A stretch of 64,000 nt of DNA from Prochilodus magdalenae (taxonomy: Eukaryota; Chordata; Actinopteri; Characiformes; Prochilodontidae), in contig JAMWET010001896.1 in NCBI GenBank assembly GCA_024036415.1, positions 488,501-552,500 of the forward strand. Reading direction: 5' to 3'. Position 1 is the stretch's first letter; each line of letters opens with the position of its first letter. Positions 46,200 through 57,504 of this stretch are shown one piece after another. The notes below the pieces were generated by a model. The model did not search any database. It worked only from the letters and a program-made list of their open reading frames with translations, and was not told the origin of the DNA. The position numbers and the translations under genes are program-made.

Positions 46200-46495
46200 C
46201 CAATCACTTGTTAGCATGGCTGAAAACCTTCACCACCAGTCTGGTCTGTACCACACACACCCAGAAAGAACAGTTTGGCCTAAGGACTAGGCAGTTTCCT
46301 GATGACCACCTGGATGGGCCAGAAGACTACTGGTTCTTCATGGGTTACATGACAGATGTTATATCTGGCAATACTGACCACTGCATTCTCGCATCAGAAC
46401 TTCCCATCCCAGCTGTGAAACATGGAGGTGGCAGTATCATGCTTTGCTGGTATTGGTCTAGGACAGCTTACCATCATTTACTGGAGTTATGAACT
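46200..46495 (+). mobile_element. Tc1-like transposase fragment, other family
   Basis: The frame 46208-46492 ends with LPIPAVKHGGGSIMLCW, matching the 'VKHGGGSIMVWG' segment between the first and second catalytic residues of Tc1 transposases. The rest of the frame is poorly preserved. Confidence 0.5.
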
Positions 46496-47477
46496 GGATA
46501 CTTTAGTAGCCTGGAAACGCTGTACAGGAGAATGTTAGGGCAGGGAAAACATTTACTGTTGTGTGTTATCTGTTTGATTGGGTCCCTTGATCTATCGTTA
46601 TTGAATTAGAATAAAATTTTTGAAAATTGAAAATAGAATAAAACACAGTACATTAGAAATATACTGTATACAGTGCAAAACTGAGGACACAAATACTGTA
46701 CGTCTTGTCTGATTGGTATATGTGGAGGGAAAGGGAAAACTTTATAGACTTAATTTTATTTTGGCAGGACTGTCATTTTAAATGTGCCATAAGCAGCACT
46801 CCCTTTTACCTCAAGCTTGTCATTCTCGTCTTTCACCTGGAGCTGGCCAGATGGACTGAGAAACAGTGTGCATTGCTGATCTTGTTGATATAGCACGAAT
46901 TGCATGTTCTCAGTTCAAGGGCACTTTCAGCCTCCACCTCTCATCACCTTGCACCATCGCCTATTACTACACCACAGCTTACTGCAGTCAAGTCAACATA
47001 TTGGAGGTAGTGCTGGTTCTTCGTATACCTAAACTATGGGAGTTGTGCAAGACCCCTGTCTGCCATCATGGGTCATCATGGCAAAAATGACTTTATGTTT
47101 TTATTTATTTCTTTATTTAATATCATTGTTTGTTGTTATGTATTATAAGTATACATCATTGTGTTTGCTTGTATCAGCTTGTAACTGCGGCACCATTTAA
47201 GGTGGAATGGGGAGTTCACAAAAACAAGTTGGCACCTAGATAGCCAACTTTAGTTCCCACTTCCTTTACCAAGATCCTAGGCAAATTTAAGATCTTAGTC
47301 CGAGGGTGGGGGACGGGGGGCTGGAGTGCGAGGGGGTCGTTTGGGGGAGCGTGTGATCAATCATGTGTGACACACGTGTTTGCCGGACATTTATGGTAAT
47401 ACGGGACAAAGTGCCAAAGTGGGCTGTTGAGCTGGTGGGAGATTGTGATCCTTCATGTGTGTGTGTACGGAAATACG
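46496..47477. other. No gene recognised
   Basis: Frames of 62-79 codons without recognisable domains. 47287-47345 is G-rich. The end passes into the 31-bp minisatellite with an apparent precursor unit (GGAAATACGGAATAAATTTA). Confidence 0.45.
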
Positions 47478-48478
47478 GAATAAATTTATGGACATTTACA
47501 GAAATACGGAATAAATTTACGAACATTTACAGAAATACGGAACAAATTTACAGACATTTACGGAAATATGGAACAGATTTACAGACATTTACAGAAATAT
47601 GGAACAGATTTACAGACATTTACAGAAATACGGAACAATTTTACAGACATTTATGGAAATATGGAACAAATTTACAGACATTTACAGAAATACGGAACAA
47701 ATTTACAGACATTTACAGAAATACTGAAAAAATTTAGACATTTACAGAAATACGGAACAAATTTACAGACATTTACAGAAATACGGAAAAAATTACAGAC
47801 ATTTACAGAAATACGGAACAAATTTACAGACATTTACAGAAAAATATGGAACAAATTTACAGACATTTACAGAAATACGGAACAAATTTACAGACATTTA
47901 CAAAAATACGGAACAAAATTACAGACATTTACAGAATTACCGAAAAAATTACAGACATTTACAAAAATAAAGAAAAAAATTACAGACATTTACAGAAATA
48001 CGGAACACAATTACAGACATTAACAGAAATATGAAACAAAATTACAGACATTTACAGAAATACGGAACAAAATTACAGACATTTACAGAAATACAGAGAA
48101 AAATTACAGACATTTACAGAAATACGGAACAAATTTACAGACATTTACGGAAATATGGAACAATTTTACAGACATTTACAGAAATATGGAACAAATTTAC
48201 AGCCATTTACAGAAATACGGAACAAATTTACAGACATTTACAGAAATACAGAAAAAAATTACAGACATCTACAGAAATACGGAACAAAATTACAGACATT
48301 TACAGAAAAATGTGGAAGAAATTTACAGACATTTACAGAAATACCAAAAAATTTTACAGACATTTACAGAAACACGGAACAAAATTACAGACATTTACAG
48401 AATTACCGAAAAAATGTACAGACATTTACAGAAATACGGAACAAATTTACAGACATTTATGGAAATACGGAACAAATC
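47478..48478. repeat. 31-bp minisatellite, 1.0 kb
   Basis: Unit TTTACAGACATTTACAGAAA + TACGGAACAAA (31 bp), about 32 units. Each unit itself contains two TTTACAGA half-repeats. Because 31 is not a multiple of 3 and the plus unit lacks stops in most phases, frames of up to 173 codons appear; I regard them as non-genic. Confidence 0.95.
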
Positions 48479-48884
48479 GCATCCCATATTGGTTTAATGC
48501 GGGACGCAATATTTATTTGCCAAATACAGGACGATTCCGTATTTTACCCTAGCGAGTAGCTAGTAAAGATACTGTAGTTGGGCACCTAAAACCACATCTG
48601 GGCTATTTTTCACCCTGACCTATATCACATATGATCTATCTAGATATCAGAGAAGGCATAGTAGGCAATCCTGAATGAAGGCATTCTATGGTGCCTATCA
48701 AGCAACATCAATAAAAAGAGAGATGGCAAAATGGTCATGTGTCCATGAATTCTGATTGTCTATGATACATGACGATAAATGAAGAGTATGGGGTGGATAT
48801 GATACTTCACTGCTAAGAAAGCGCTGTGTCCTCTGGTGTATTTGTGGTCTGAATATGAATTTGTGCTCCAAGCGGTCTGTCTTA

Positions 48885-49235
48885 ATGTATCGGCTAACTG
48901 TGAAAAATCCTGATTGCCTCTTTTTTCCCTCCTGCTGCGATTCGTACTTTACCCCCCTGGGAACTAATGCTATCAAACAGAGCTCGCAAGAACCACACTG
49001 ACATCCCAACCGCGTAGAGGCTAAAGCCTGGGAACTTAACACAATCCATCTAGGACTGCGCCATTCGCAGGTGTTTGTTACAAGCTGGACGGCAAAACGG
49101 TTTACTGTGGAGAATGGTGCCGATTGCTTGTTTAATACCCCCGCTGTGATTCATACCTTTCCCCCAGGTGACTAATGTGACGGAATAGCACTTGTTGAAC
49201 CACACTGCCATACCAGCTGGGTACTCCACTTGATC
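48885..49235. repeat. Diverged tandem duplication of about 200 bp
   Basis: TGATTGCCTC...GCTGCGATTCGTACTTTACC at 48912-48950 aligns with CGATTGCTTG...GCTGTGATTCATACCTTTCC at 49122-49163, followed in both by GACTAATG/AACTAATG and later ACCACACTG. On the minus strand both units read as parallel open stretches (AGMAVWFNK and VGMSVWFLR). Origin unknown. Confidence 0.55.
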
Positions 49236-50050
49236 CCTTGAAGCCCGGGGTGTGTACAGGTATGCAGTACAGCACCTAGAATCACTCATTAGCTTCCGCT
49301 CTTCCTCTGTTAAGGAGATGGAATCGTTCCTCACTCAAGGACTCACCCAAGGGGTCATGCAAGGCAGGGCGGCTAGGCCTTTGAGCAGATAAGTGTAATT
49401 CTCCCTCTTTCTATCATTGGAAGTCGATTAGCGCTCGGCAGGCAAAAGTTTAGGCTGCGTTCGCAGGTCTCAGCAAGGCAGGGCTGCTAAATAAATGAAT
49501 AAAGCGCACGCCGAATGCTAAGACCACGTTAGCATAAACAAGGCACAGGGTGCGCGGATATGAATGAAGCCAAAGCTCCAGCGCCGGGCAGCTTTGATGT
49601 GAGCTGACGGCGGCCGGACAGGTAGGCAGAGCGGGATCAAAGTCAACACAAACAACCCAACCCAAACTCCCATCACCCCCGCCTGCCTCGCCTCTCTCAA
49701 TATTTCATAAGCCACCTGACCACTGGCGCATCTCTGGAGCCACAGGGCCAGCGGCCGGCTCCCCGCGTGATCGATGCGTGTTGATTATTCGGCCGTTCCG
49801 AATTTTGTTGCATGCGGCGCAAGCTTTTGAAGTGCTTATCTGCCAGACATCTCTCTTCTCTCTCTCTCTATCTCTCTTTCTAAAATGAAAGGGTCTAAAA
49901 TGATGAAATGAATATGAAGCTGCTAGCACCGGACTGCTAGCTGGCCTGCTTTGACTTTCTGTACAGTGGTTGAATCAGGAATGAAAAAAGAGCTAAGTGA
50001 CGTGCGCCCTGGGAAACATATCTCAGATCACTGAAGGAGACAAAATAATC

Positions 50051-50100
50051 TCTAGCTCTCTCTCTCTCTCTCTCTCTCTCTTATTCCCCCTCTCTCTCTC
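50051..50100. repeat. (CT)n microsatellite
   Basis: CT dinucleotides interrupted by TTATTCCCC. Confidence 0.9.
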
Positions 50101-51254
50101 AGGCTGAGTTGGATGTCAGCTAAGGCTAATATATGGGGCAGTGACTGACATATAGCACCTTCTTTTCTCTCCATTTATTGACGCTTGCTAAGCTTGCTAA
50201 GGCGCGTCTTATGAAACTCAAAGATTTGTCATTTTAATTTGAAATGAGCGGAGTCATTGGCCATCTGCACATCTTGGAGATTGTTTACCATGACTGATAA
50301 CCCGCATATGCGAGCACGGAGAGCAGCTCTCCCGTTCCTTTCCACCCGAGAAGAGCAGAAAGCACTCTGCTGCTGACCTTTCCCTGATAGCGCTAGCTGA
50401 AATTGGCTGATTGCTTGCCATGTTGCTGGACAGGTGACAGGTGGTGGCACCTTCGAGATCAGAGGCTGAAAATCTTTCCAGTCCGGTCTGGCTCTCACCC
50501 ACGCGGAGCTTGGGCGCCCTCCACCCCACACTTCCCGGAGCGATCAGAAAGCATTTTGATGCTGTACACCAACATAATAATATATTTATGGCATTATTGC
50601 CTCGCGGACTGCTATGATTCCTGCTCAGCCTTTGATCTGGAGTCATACTGGGTCAAACCCGAGAGCACAGGTTCCCTGAGATGTATGCAAGTATTTGGGT
50701 GTATATCTCATGTGAGTGTGTCCAGAGTTTTTCTGTTTCTGAAATCAAGGGAGCCAATAGGGGGAGTTTGTTTGACCCCGTGCCCCAGGTACAGGCTCCC
50801 CACCCTGGTTCTGGAATACCCCTTGTCCTGCATGTTCTTGTGCTTCACCTAAACAGTGGAGGGCTGGTTAATGAGCTAGTTACTTGGACCCAAGGGGGTA
50901 GACTTGGTCTCAACATTGGTAGGGTAACAACAACCCACCCCCTCCCATTAGACCTGCACTATGCAGTCATCTGGATGACTCTAGAACCATTGCTTCTCTC
51001 TGAATGTCCACAATTCTGGACATTGGGTCACTCGGTGCACGACAATTGGTCGGTTGTCTCTCGTTATGGTTTGAGTAGGTCATGCTGGTGCATGCCTTCT
51101 GTTGCCGACAGTGTGTTATGATAATAGCATGCCGCTATACATTGATAAGACTGCCCAGCATCCCGCTGCTGAAGTCAGAATGGAAAGCACGTGCAATAGG
51201 ACGACCTTAGATAGTCACTTGGATACGGCGATAAGACCCGTCATTGCTTAGGTC

Positions 51255-51352
51255 ACATGCACGGCCGAGCATGGGTCATTTGCATGTCTCCCAATGTCAA
51301 ACCTGCACACCATGTTTCATTCCTGTCAGTTCATTCCTTTTGGGTGCAGCTA
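51255..51352 (-). mobile_element. Tc1-like family A 5' terminus
   Basis: TCACATGCACGGCCGAGCAT and CATTCCTTTTGGGTGCAGC match the inverse of the family A 5' end. Upstream similarity towards 51000 is weak. Confidence 0.65.
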
Positions 51353-51379
51353 GTTTTTAATGGTGAGTGCAGCACATCG

Positions 51380-51630
51380 TCATTGACCATTAACAAACAT
51401 GTCTGTTCATTTTTATCAATTTTTACTTTTATGCCTCATTTTAACACAGCAGCTGCTGTTAACACTGTGTAAGAATTTCATAATGAATGGACCAAGAGAA
51501 ATGGCCTAAAGCTGCTTGGTAAGACGTCTGGTTCCATTGACTTGCATTAGAATTAAAGTCGGTTTTTGCCCTCTCCTGTAAACTTTGTATTTTCGCTTGT
51601 TTTTTGTTTTTTGGACAGCGGCATTATATT
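51380..51630 (+). mobile_element. MITE B copy (decayed)
   Basis: TTTATCAATTTTTACTTTTATGC, AACACAGCAGCTGCTGTTAA, GGTTCCATTGACTTGCATT, CTCTCCTGTAAAC and TTGGACAGCGGCATTATA are colinear with 25541-25797. Left terminus degraded. Confidence 0.75.
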
Positions 51631-51678
51631 TTTTGTGTCTGGCAATAAGTATGATATTCTTCCTATCACAATGTCAGC

Positions 51679-52096
51679 TGTCACACAAGCGTAGGTAGTC
51701 GAGGAAGCCGGACGTAAACGCAAGTGGTTTAATGAAACACAATAACTAAACAGAACCAAAGACAGAAGCAAACCAAAGAAACAGGAAACAGGATGACAAA
51801 TCAAAAAACAAGGATTGAAACATATAACCAGAAACCAAATGAACATCCAGCATGAAGCCAAACTAATATCAAACAAGAAACCAAACATACTCTATGAACA
51901 CAAAACACCAAGCCAAACCAGCGAACAGGGAGTATAAATGAACACCGACTAACAAGCAACACCTTGGAAGGGGCGGGGCTACAAACACGGGACCTAGAGG
52001 GCGGAGACAGGAGGGGCACATGACCAAAACAAACAGACGCACATGGGGCACGACAACAAAGAGCACATGGACAGGGACAGGCAGACAGATGTAACA
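51679..52096 (-). mobile_element. Solo LTR 3 with perfect target duplication
   Basis: A 418-bp segment whose minus strand begins TGTTACATCTG and ends GTGTGACA, flanked by a perfect 5-bp duplication TCAGC (51674-51678 and 52097-52101). A minus-strand ATTAAA lies at 51733-51728, about 50 bases from the end. No internal genes. The perfect duplication suggests a relatively young insertion. Confidence 0.88.
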
Positions 52097-52149
52097 TCAG
52101 CCTTGTCATAACGTCCCAATCAAATGACGTCCACTGCACTGGCTGTGGG

Positions 52150-52255
52150 AGGCACTGATGTAAGGATTTAATCGCTGTCCAAAGAGCATGTCGGAAGATT
52201 AGATCACACTCCAGGACCACTCCAGCTCATCCCAAAGGTACTGGACGGAGGGCAC
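52150..52255 (-). mobile_element. Tc1-like family fragment
   Basis: GGCACTGATGTAAGG and CCAGCTCATCCCAAAGGTAC resemble, in inverse, the 5' region of another common fish Tc1-like family. The word GGAAGATTAGATCACACTCC recurs at 53361. Confidence 0.4.
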
Positions 52256-53330
52256 GCTCTGGCCTTTTGCAGGCCCCAAGCAAGAGGGCTGTCTGAGATG
52301 AGTGTAAAATTAGAGGCTACTAACACTGACTACCAGGAGCTGTCTAAATGGTATACGTTTATAACCGGGCTGATTAGTGTAATGTAGCTTCAATTACAGG
52401 AAACCTTCTCAGCATTCTCGATCCAGGGCTCGCTACGCAGTACTTCTGGCCTATTCAGCTAGAATAGGCATTAGCGTAATTCGATCTGAGCCTGGTGTCA
52501 GTGGTGAAACTTTTGGGCACTCCAGTTCCTCTTTTCCACCTAGAAAGTGCTCCAGTGCTCATGCCAAAGCTGGTGCTGGTTCCCAGGATCTGTCGAACCT
52601 GGTATGAACAGGTCCCCATCTCCACTGGTTTGAGAGCGGAGCAGTTATGTATCTGGATGTGTGTGGTCCATGGCAGAATGTGTTCTTTGCTTACCAAACC
52701 ACTGAGGGGTCATTTGGCCGATCCTGTTCCTGGAAAATGGCAGCATCTACAACTTTCCACCATTCCCGTGCCTACCCTATTACCGCTTGCGTCACATGGT
52801 TCCAGGCTCATGAGTCCATGGGGCCGGAATGGCCCTGATCTTGCCAGCCGCTAACCAGTTTGGGCAGAATGGCTCGAGATTCTGGCAACAGCGCCATGTC
52901 AGTAGAACGGAGCTACAATGAGGTCTTGGATCTTAATTGGCTTCTAAGGCTTGTTCCCATTCACCGTTAGTTAAACTAGGTGACGTGAATTGCAAGACTT
53001 TATAAAGAGCCCTCAAACCTTGTCCCAAAAGGCATGGGCTCCTCTTTGTAGATGCCCAGGACTCTGAACATCGGAATAACCCATGTAGCTGGAGAAGATT
53101 TTTAGGCAGACATTGCCTCAACGCGTAATGTTACAGTTAGCAAAAACAGTGGTTAATGCCACCCCAAAAGGCCAAAGGCCTTCAGTACACTACTGAGCAA
53201 CTCAACAAGCAAGTCCTGTTGACTGATGATTGGTCAAAGTAAGCAAAACTGCTAGGCATGGAGATGCATATGCTGTGGACCCAGAAAACATTTCACTAGT
53301 AGAAGGAAGAATGGATTCAATCAAATGCAA
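52256..53330. other. Unassigned, possibly old mobile DNA
   Basis: 52495-52854 is open for 119 codons on the plus strand, with a 63-codon overlap in another frame. 52500-52880 has the texture of a decayed non-autonomous DNA element (GTGAAACTTTTGGGCACTCC, CCTGTTCCTGGAAAATGG), but I cannot define its ends. Confidence 0.35.
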
Positions 53331-53339
53331 GCAAATCCC

Positions 53340-53560
53340 GGAAGCAAGCATCGCATGTTGGAAGATTAGATCACACTCCAGCACCACTCCAGCTCATCCC
53401 AAAGGTTGAAACAAGCTAAAGATGGACAAAGGATGGACTTTACACCAGGATAATGATCCTAAACACACCTCAAAACCCAAAATGGAGTCCCTCTAGAGGT
53501 GCAGCTAAAGGATTTGAAACAGGCCGAGCCAAACCTGCACATCATTAACACCCCATAAAA
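53340..53560. mobile_element. Tc1-like fragments
   Basis: 53348-53405 repeats the 52.2-kb word (GGAAGATTAGATCACACTCC, CCAGCTCATCCCAAAGGT). 53420-53475 translates on the plus strand to GWTLHQDNDPKHTSK, the context of the second catalytic Asp in Tc1-type transposases. Two different Tc1-like relics seem to abut here. A third piece at 53745-53815 (ATCACTCCAGAGAATGCAGT) belongs with the first. Confidence 0.55.
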
Positions 53561-53819
53561 CAAAGCATCCCTTTGTCATCAAACTTTTTCACCTCCTCTT
53601 CTCTCATTCTTTCCATTTTTAGCTCCAGATAATGTTCTTTTTTTTAAGACAGAAATAACCAGTTGCCAATTTTCCCCTTTACTGGCAGCCAGGGGGCTCA
53701 AAGCGGCTGCTTATGTCAGTTATTAAATAGAACAGGCACATGGATGGAGCCATCACTCATCACTCCAGAGAATGCAGTTCCACTCCTCAACACAGCTCCA
53801 TGCTGGGGGAGTGTTTTTT

Positions 53820-53911
53820 ATTGGTCAGTGTTTTTCTAAAGAGACGCATTTAAACACCTGTGTCAGCAAAGAGACACCATAAACCATAAAAAATAAGAAC
53901 TATCTTTATAA

Positions 53912-53973
<62 letters not shown>

Positions 53974-54415
53974 CATGTAATACATATGGTAAAATGAGGT
54001 GTTTTAGATTTTAGTTGATCTGTACAAAGTTAAATGGGAAAAAAGGATAGCCCGAACGACTGTACAGCTGCAATTCATAAGCATTTAATACCTCACAGCA
54101 ATTTTCTGTACCAACGCTAGTAATAATAACAATAATCACAAAGATCCATCAGGTCTGGTTAAGTGTTAGGTGACTGTATTTTCAAGGATGAGTCATAAGC
54201 TCTGTGAATACAGATGGAACTGCATGTCCAAAAGGGATAATTTTAGATTTCAGCTCATAAAAAGCCAAACGATCCTTGAACATTAGAAGTTCTCTTTGTT
54301 CAGGTGAAGGTACTGAGTCTCTTTGTTCAGGTGGCAGGTACTACACTCCCTTTATTCAACATATGAAGTTGGGGTGAATGTGAAATACTAATGGTGGGTA
54401 ATGGTGAGGTAGGGG
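53820..54415. other. AT-rich spacer with (TA)n
   Basis: (AT)n run at about 53917-53967. A duplicated phrase TTTGTTCAGGTG lies near 54295 and 54321. No gene recognised. Confidence 0.5.
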
Positions 54416-54839
54416 CTGGTCGAATGCTTGCTAACCCAACATGCCAGACGTCTCGGTATGGAGCTGTAGAGGTTCCTAATGGTGTCCTGTGATAATCCAT
54501 CCCATGCAGCTTGAATATCTCCTCACAGTTGCAGATCTCAGGACTGTTCATCTTGGTGCTGACCACGGTGCCTCCACACCAAAGTCTTTGCTTGTCTCCA
54601 CCAAGACAAAAGCTGGACTCGTCACTGAAGATGACCCTCTGCCATTCTGAGTCCGTCTCGCATGAAACCATTCCTATGTAAGGTGACGTCGACGTGGTGT
54701 TAAGGGCAGTTGTCATAATGGTCTTCGTTCATGGAGTCCTGTTTAACGCAGCCATCTGACAATGGTCCTGGTACTAACAGGATGACTCATGGAGGACATC
54801 ACTGATCACTGAATGTCCGCAGGTCCATCCTTGCTTCTA

Positions 54840-55943
54840 CAAACCGGATTCCAAAAAAGTTGGGACACTAAACAATTTGTGAATAAAAACTGAATGCAAT
54901 GATGTGGAGGTGCCAACATCTAATATTTTATTCAGAATAGAACACAAATCACAGATCAAAAGTTTAAACTGAGAGAATGTATCATTCTAAGGGAAAAATA
55001 TGTTGTTTCAAAATTTCATGGCGTCAACAAATCCCAAAAAAGTTGGGACAAGCCCATTTTTACCACTGTGTGGCATCCCCCCTTCTTCTTACAACACTCA
55101 ACAGACGTCTGGGGACAGAGGAGACCAGTTTCTCAAGTTTAGAAATAGGAATGCTCTCCCATTCATGTCTAATACAGGCCTCTAACTGTTCAATCGTCTT
55201 GGGCCTTCTTTGTCGCACCTTCCTCTTTATGATGTTGTTCTAGAACCTGAACATAGTCCTCTGCATTAATGGTGCCTTTCCAGACATGCAAGCTGCCCAT
55301 GCCACAAGCACTCATGCAACCCCATACCATCAGTGATGCAGGCTTTCCAGCATTCCTGTTTGAGGTGCAGTGACGTTTAAGGGCCCGGAGATCACGAGCA
55401 TCCAGTAGAGTTTTACGGCCTTGACCCTTATGCACAGCGATTGTTCCAGATTCTCTGAATCTTTTGATGATGTTATGCACGGTTGATGATGATAATTTAA
55501 AAGTCTTTGCTATTTTACGCTGGGTAACACCATTCTGGTATTGCTGCACTATCTTTCTGTGCAACAATGGTGGAATTGGTGATCCTCTTACCATCTTGGC
55601 TTCAGAGAGACACTGACACTCTGATGTGGATGATGACAACTCTATGTTGTCAATTGACCTAATTAGTGTTAATTGGTCTTCCAGCTGTTCGTTATATGCT
55701 TAATTTCCTTTTTCCATCCACTTATTGCTGCTTGTCCCAACTTTTTTGGGATTTGTTGAAGCCATGAAATTTTGAGACAACATATTTTTCCCTTAGAATG
55801 ATACATTCTCTCAGTTTAAACTTTTGATCTGTGATTTGTGTTCTATTCTGAATAAAATATTAGATGTTGGCACCTCCACATCATTGCATTCAGTTTTTAT
55901 TCACAATTTGTTTAGTGTCCCAACTTTTTTGGAATCCGGTTTG
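54840..55943 (-). mobile_element. Tc1/mariner-type transposon with 211-bp inverted termini
   Basis: Begins CAAACCGGATTCCAAAAAAG and ends with its inverse; 54840-55050 and 55733-55943 are near-perfect 211-bp inverted repeats, and each also ends inwardly with the AAAAAAGTTGGGACA word. TA flanks both sides (54838-54839, 55944-55945), with flanking host sequence continuous across the site. Total 1104 bp. The interior holds a doubly deleted transposase gene. Confidence 0.92.
55190..55639 (-). pseudogene. Deleted Tc1/mariner-type transposase
   Basis: 149-codon frame. Residues about 24-65 form an HTH (LLHRKIVQQYQNGVTQRKIA, SSSTVHNIIKRFRESGT). Residues about 70-95 are the linker (GRKTLLDARDLRALKRH). 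It then jumps to the segment just after the first catalytic Asp (SLMVWGCMSACGMG, INAEDYVQVLEQH). A second deletion follows and shifts the frame, so the end reads KEEGATKKAQDD; the genuine C-terminal codons (IEQLEACIRHEW-like) lie downstream in another frame. Catalytic residues are missing, so it is inactive as an enzyme, though the DNA-binding part is whole. Confidence 0.85.
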
Positions 55944-56149
55944 TATCAAATGCATGGCCAAGCATGAAACTTGAATCATTCGCATGTCAAAACTACCCAC
56001 CAAGTGTCATTTCTGAAGAAACTTTGAAGAACGAGTAAAAGAAAAACAGTTTTGATAATATAATAATCTGAATGATTGACTGGCTTCATAAGAGCGAGAC
56101 ATGAAGACCACAACATTCAATCCAAACAGATCAAACTATAGCCCTTAAA

Positions 56150-56358
56150 TATCGTCGCTGCCCAGAGAAAATTCAAAAACCTCCTTTCATTTTAATGGAA
56201 CCAGATGGTTTTTCATGCAGTTTTGGGAATTTCTGTTGGTCTATTCGTCATGAAATTTTCACATACTGTAAACGGCAGCTGCTGTGTTTAAATGATGCTT
56301 AAAAATAAAAATCAGCAAAAATGGAGATACATGTTTTTCTTAATACAGCGACGATATA
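56150..56358 (-). mobile_element. MITE B copy
   Basis: TATCGTCGCTGCCCAGAG and inverse terminus ATGGAGATACATGTTTTTCT...CAGCGACGATATA, with AACGGCAGCTGCTGTGTTTA inside. Shorter than the 257-bp reference because the left-terminal region is deleted. Confidence 0.78.
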
Positions 56359-56359
56359 C

Positions 56360-56934
56360 TGGTTACTCAACAGGATGGATGTTCATGCATGATTTGGCTT
56401 GAAAACGTTCTAGTTCAAACCAACTTCTTACCAAGGCATTTGTCCGTCAGACTGATTATGGGGTGCTTTTCGGGGGATGGTTTTGTAAATCACTAAAGGA
56501 GCCTCCAAATAGGGTCAAATAGCAGCAGTTCCAGATATCACACTTGTGTGAAACGTGTGGCGAAATGTGTGGGGGATCTTCACTTATGAAAGAGCAATTA
56601 TGTGTCTGTGAAGCTCTTCGCCTGTAACATCTGGTGGTATGTTAATGGATCTGGGCCAAAGTGTTAAAATGTCCCCGATGTGTTTTTAGCCCTCTTAGGT
56701 CTGCTGTGCCTTCTACAACTTCAAAAGGATGCAACACATAAAGGAATGAATCTCAGGAACGCTGCATACCTGATCCTTATTGTTTTTTATTTTGTTGTTT
56801 CAACAAGCGCTTCATGATCGTATCCCTGTCAAATTCCAACATAGAATTACACTGTCTTTTTAGATACTTGTGGTTGTGGAATCATGGGGCATGATTTTTA
56901 GCCGTCCAATCACATCTTGGGTTAAGTGTGTCCA
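56360..56934. other. No feature recognised
   Basis: Non-repetitive sequence with no open frame of note, between a MITE and a minisatellite. Confidence 0.5.
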
Positions 56935-57500
56935 GTCAGAGGAGTTGCTCTTGACGTGTCAACCAATCAGAGACCATGTTTCTGACTTGCAAACCAATCA
57001 AAGGCTGGATCCTAGATGGATCTGGCAGACAGTGTTCAAATGTCCCTGACTGTTGATCTACCAGAGGCTGCAATTCTGTCTTGTAGATCAATCGGAGACA
57101 GTGTTCCCAACTTTTCAACCAATCAGAGACAGTGTTCCTGCCTTTTCAACCAATCGGAGACAGTGTTCCCAACTTTTCAACCAATCGGAGAGAGTGTTCC
57201 TGACTTTTCAACCAATCAGAGACAGTGTTCCTGACTTGTAGAAAATTAGAACCTGTTTTTCTGACTTGGCAACCAATCAGAGACAGTGTTCCGAACTCTT
57301 TAACCAACCAGAGACAGTGTTCCCAACTTTTCAACCAATCGGAGACAGTGTTCCCAACTTTTCAACCAATCAGAGACAGTGTTCCTGACTTTTCAACCAA
57401 TCCTGACATGTTGACCAATCAGAGGATGTGTTCCTGACTTGTTGACCAATCAAAGGCTGTGTTTCTGACGTGTTGACCAACCAGAGAAAGTGTTCCTGAC
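56935..57500. repeat. 31-bp minisatellite (CCAATCAGAGACAGTGTT)
   Basis: Unit CAACCAATCGGAGACAGTGT + TCCCAACTTTT (31 bp) with variants TTCCTGACTTG and AAAGGCTG; about 18 units, more diverged at the ends. Not related to the 47.5-kb array despite the same period. It directly abuts the palindromic element at 57505. Confidence 0.92.
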
Positions 57501-57504
57501 CTTG

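Larger units (their letters stand above)
48480..51250. other. Unassigned unique-looking sequence
   Basis: Contains a diverged duplication at 48885-49235, CT-rich runs (49853-49882, 50051-50100) and several GC-balanced patches (49440-49800, 50230-50560). Open frames of 100-149 codons overlap on both strands with no domain. 50950-51250 may include decayed Tc1-like 5' sequence leading to 51352. Confidence 0.4.
54420..56022 (-). mobile_element. Tc1-like family A copy split by another transposon
   Basis: 54425-54839 carries the family A C-terminal codons (inverse of CATGTTGGGTTAGCAA), an individual deletion at about 54535 and the FSDES region. 55944-56022 carries the 5' part (GCATGGCCAAGCATGAAACT, ACCCACCAAGTGTCATTTC). 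The two halves are separated exactly by the 54840-55943 element with TA on each side, so the inserted element is younger. Confidence 0.82.

Noticed and set aside
48031..48552. 173-codon Tyr/Thr-rich repeat protein
   Set aside because: Translation of the 31-bp minisatellite; the other two frames are also open for more than 100 codons.
55190..55639. Intact transposase gene
   Set aside because: Two internal deletions remove catalytic residues and shift the C-terminal frame.
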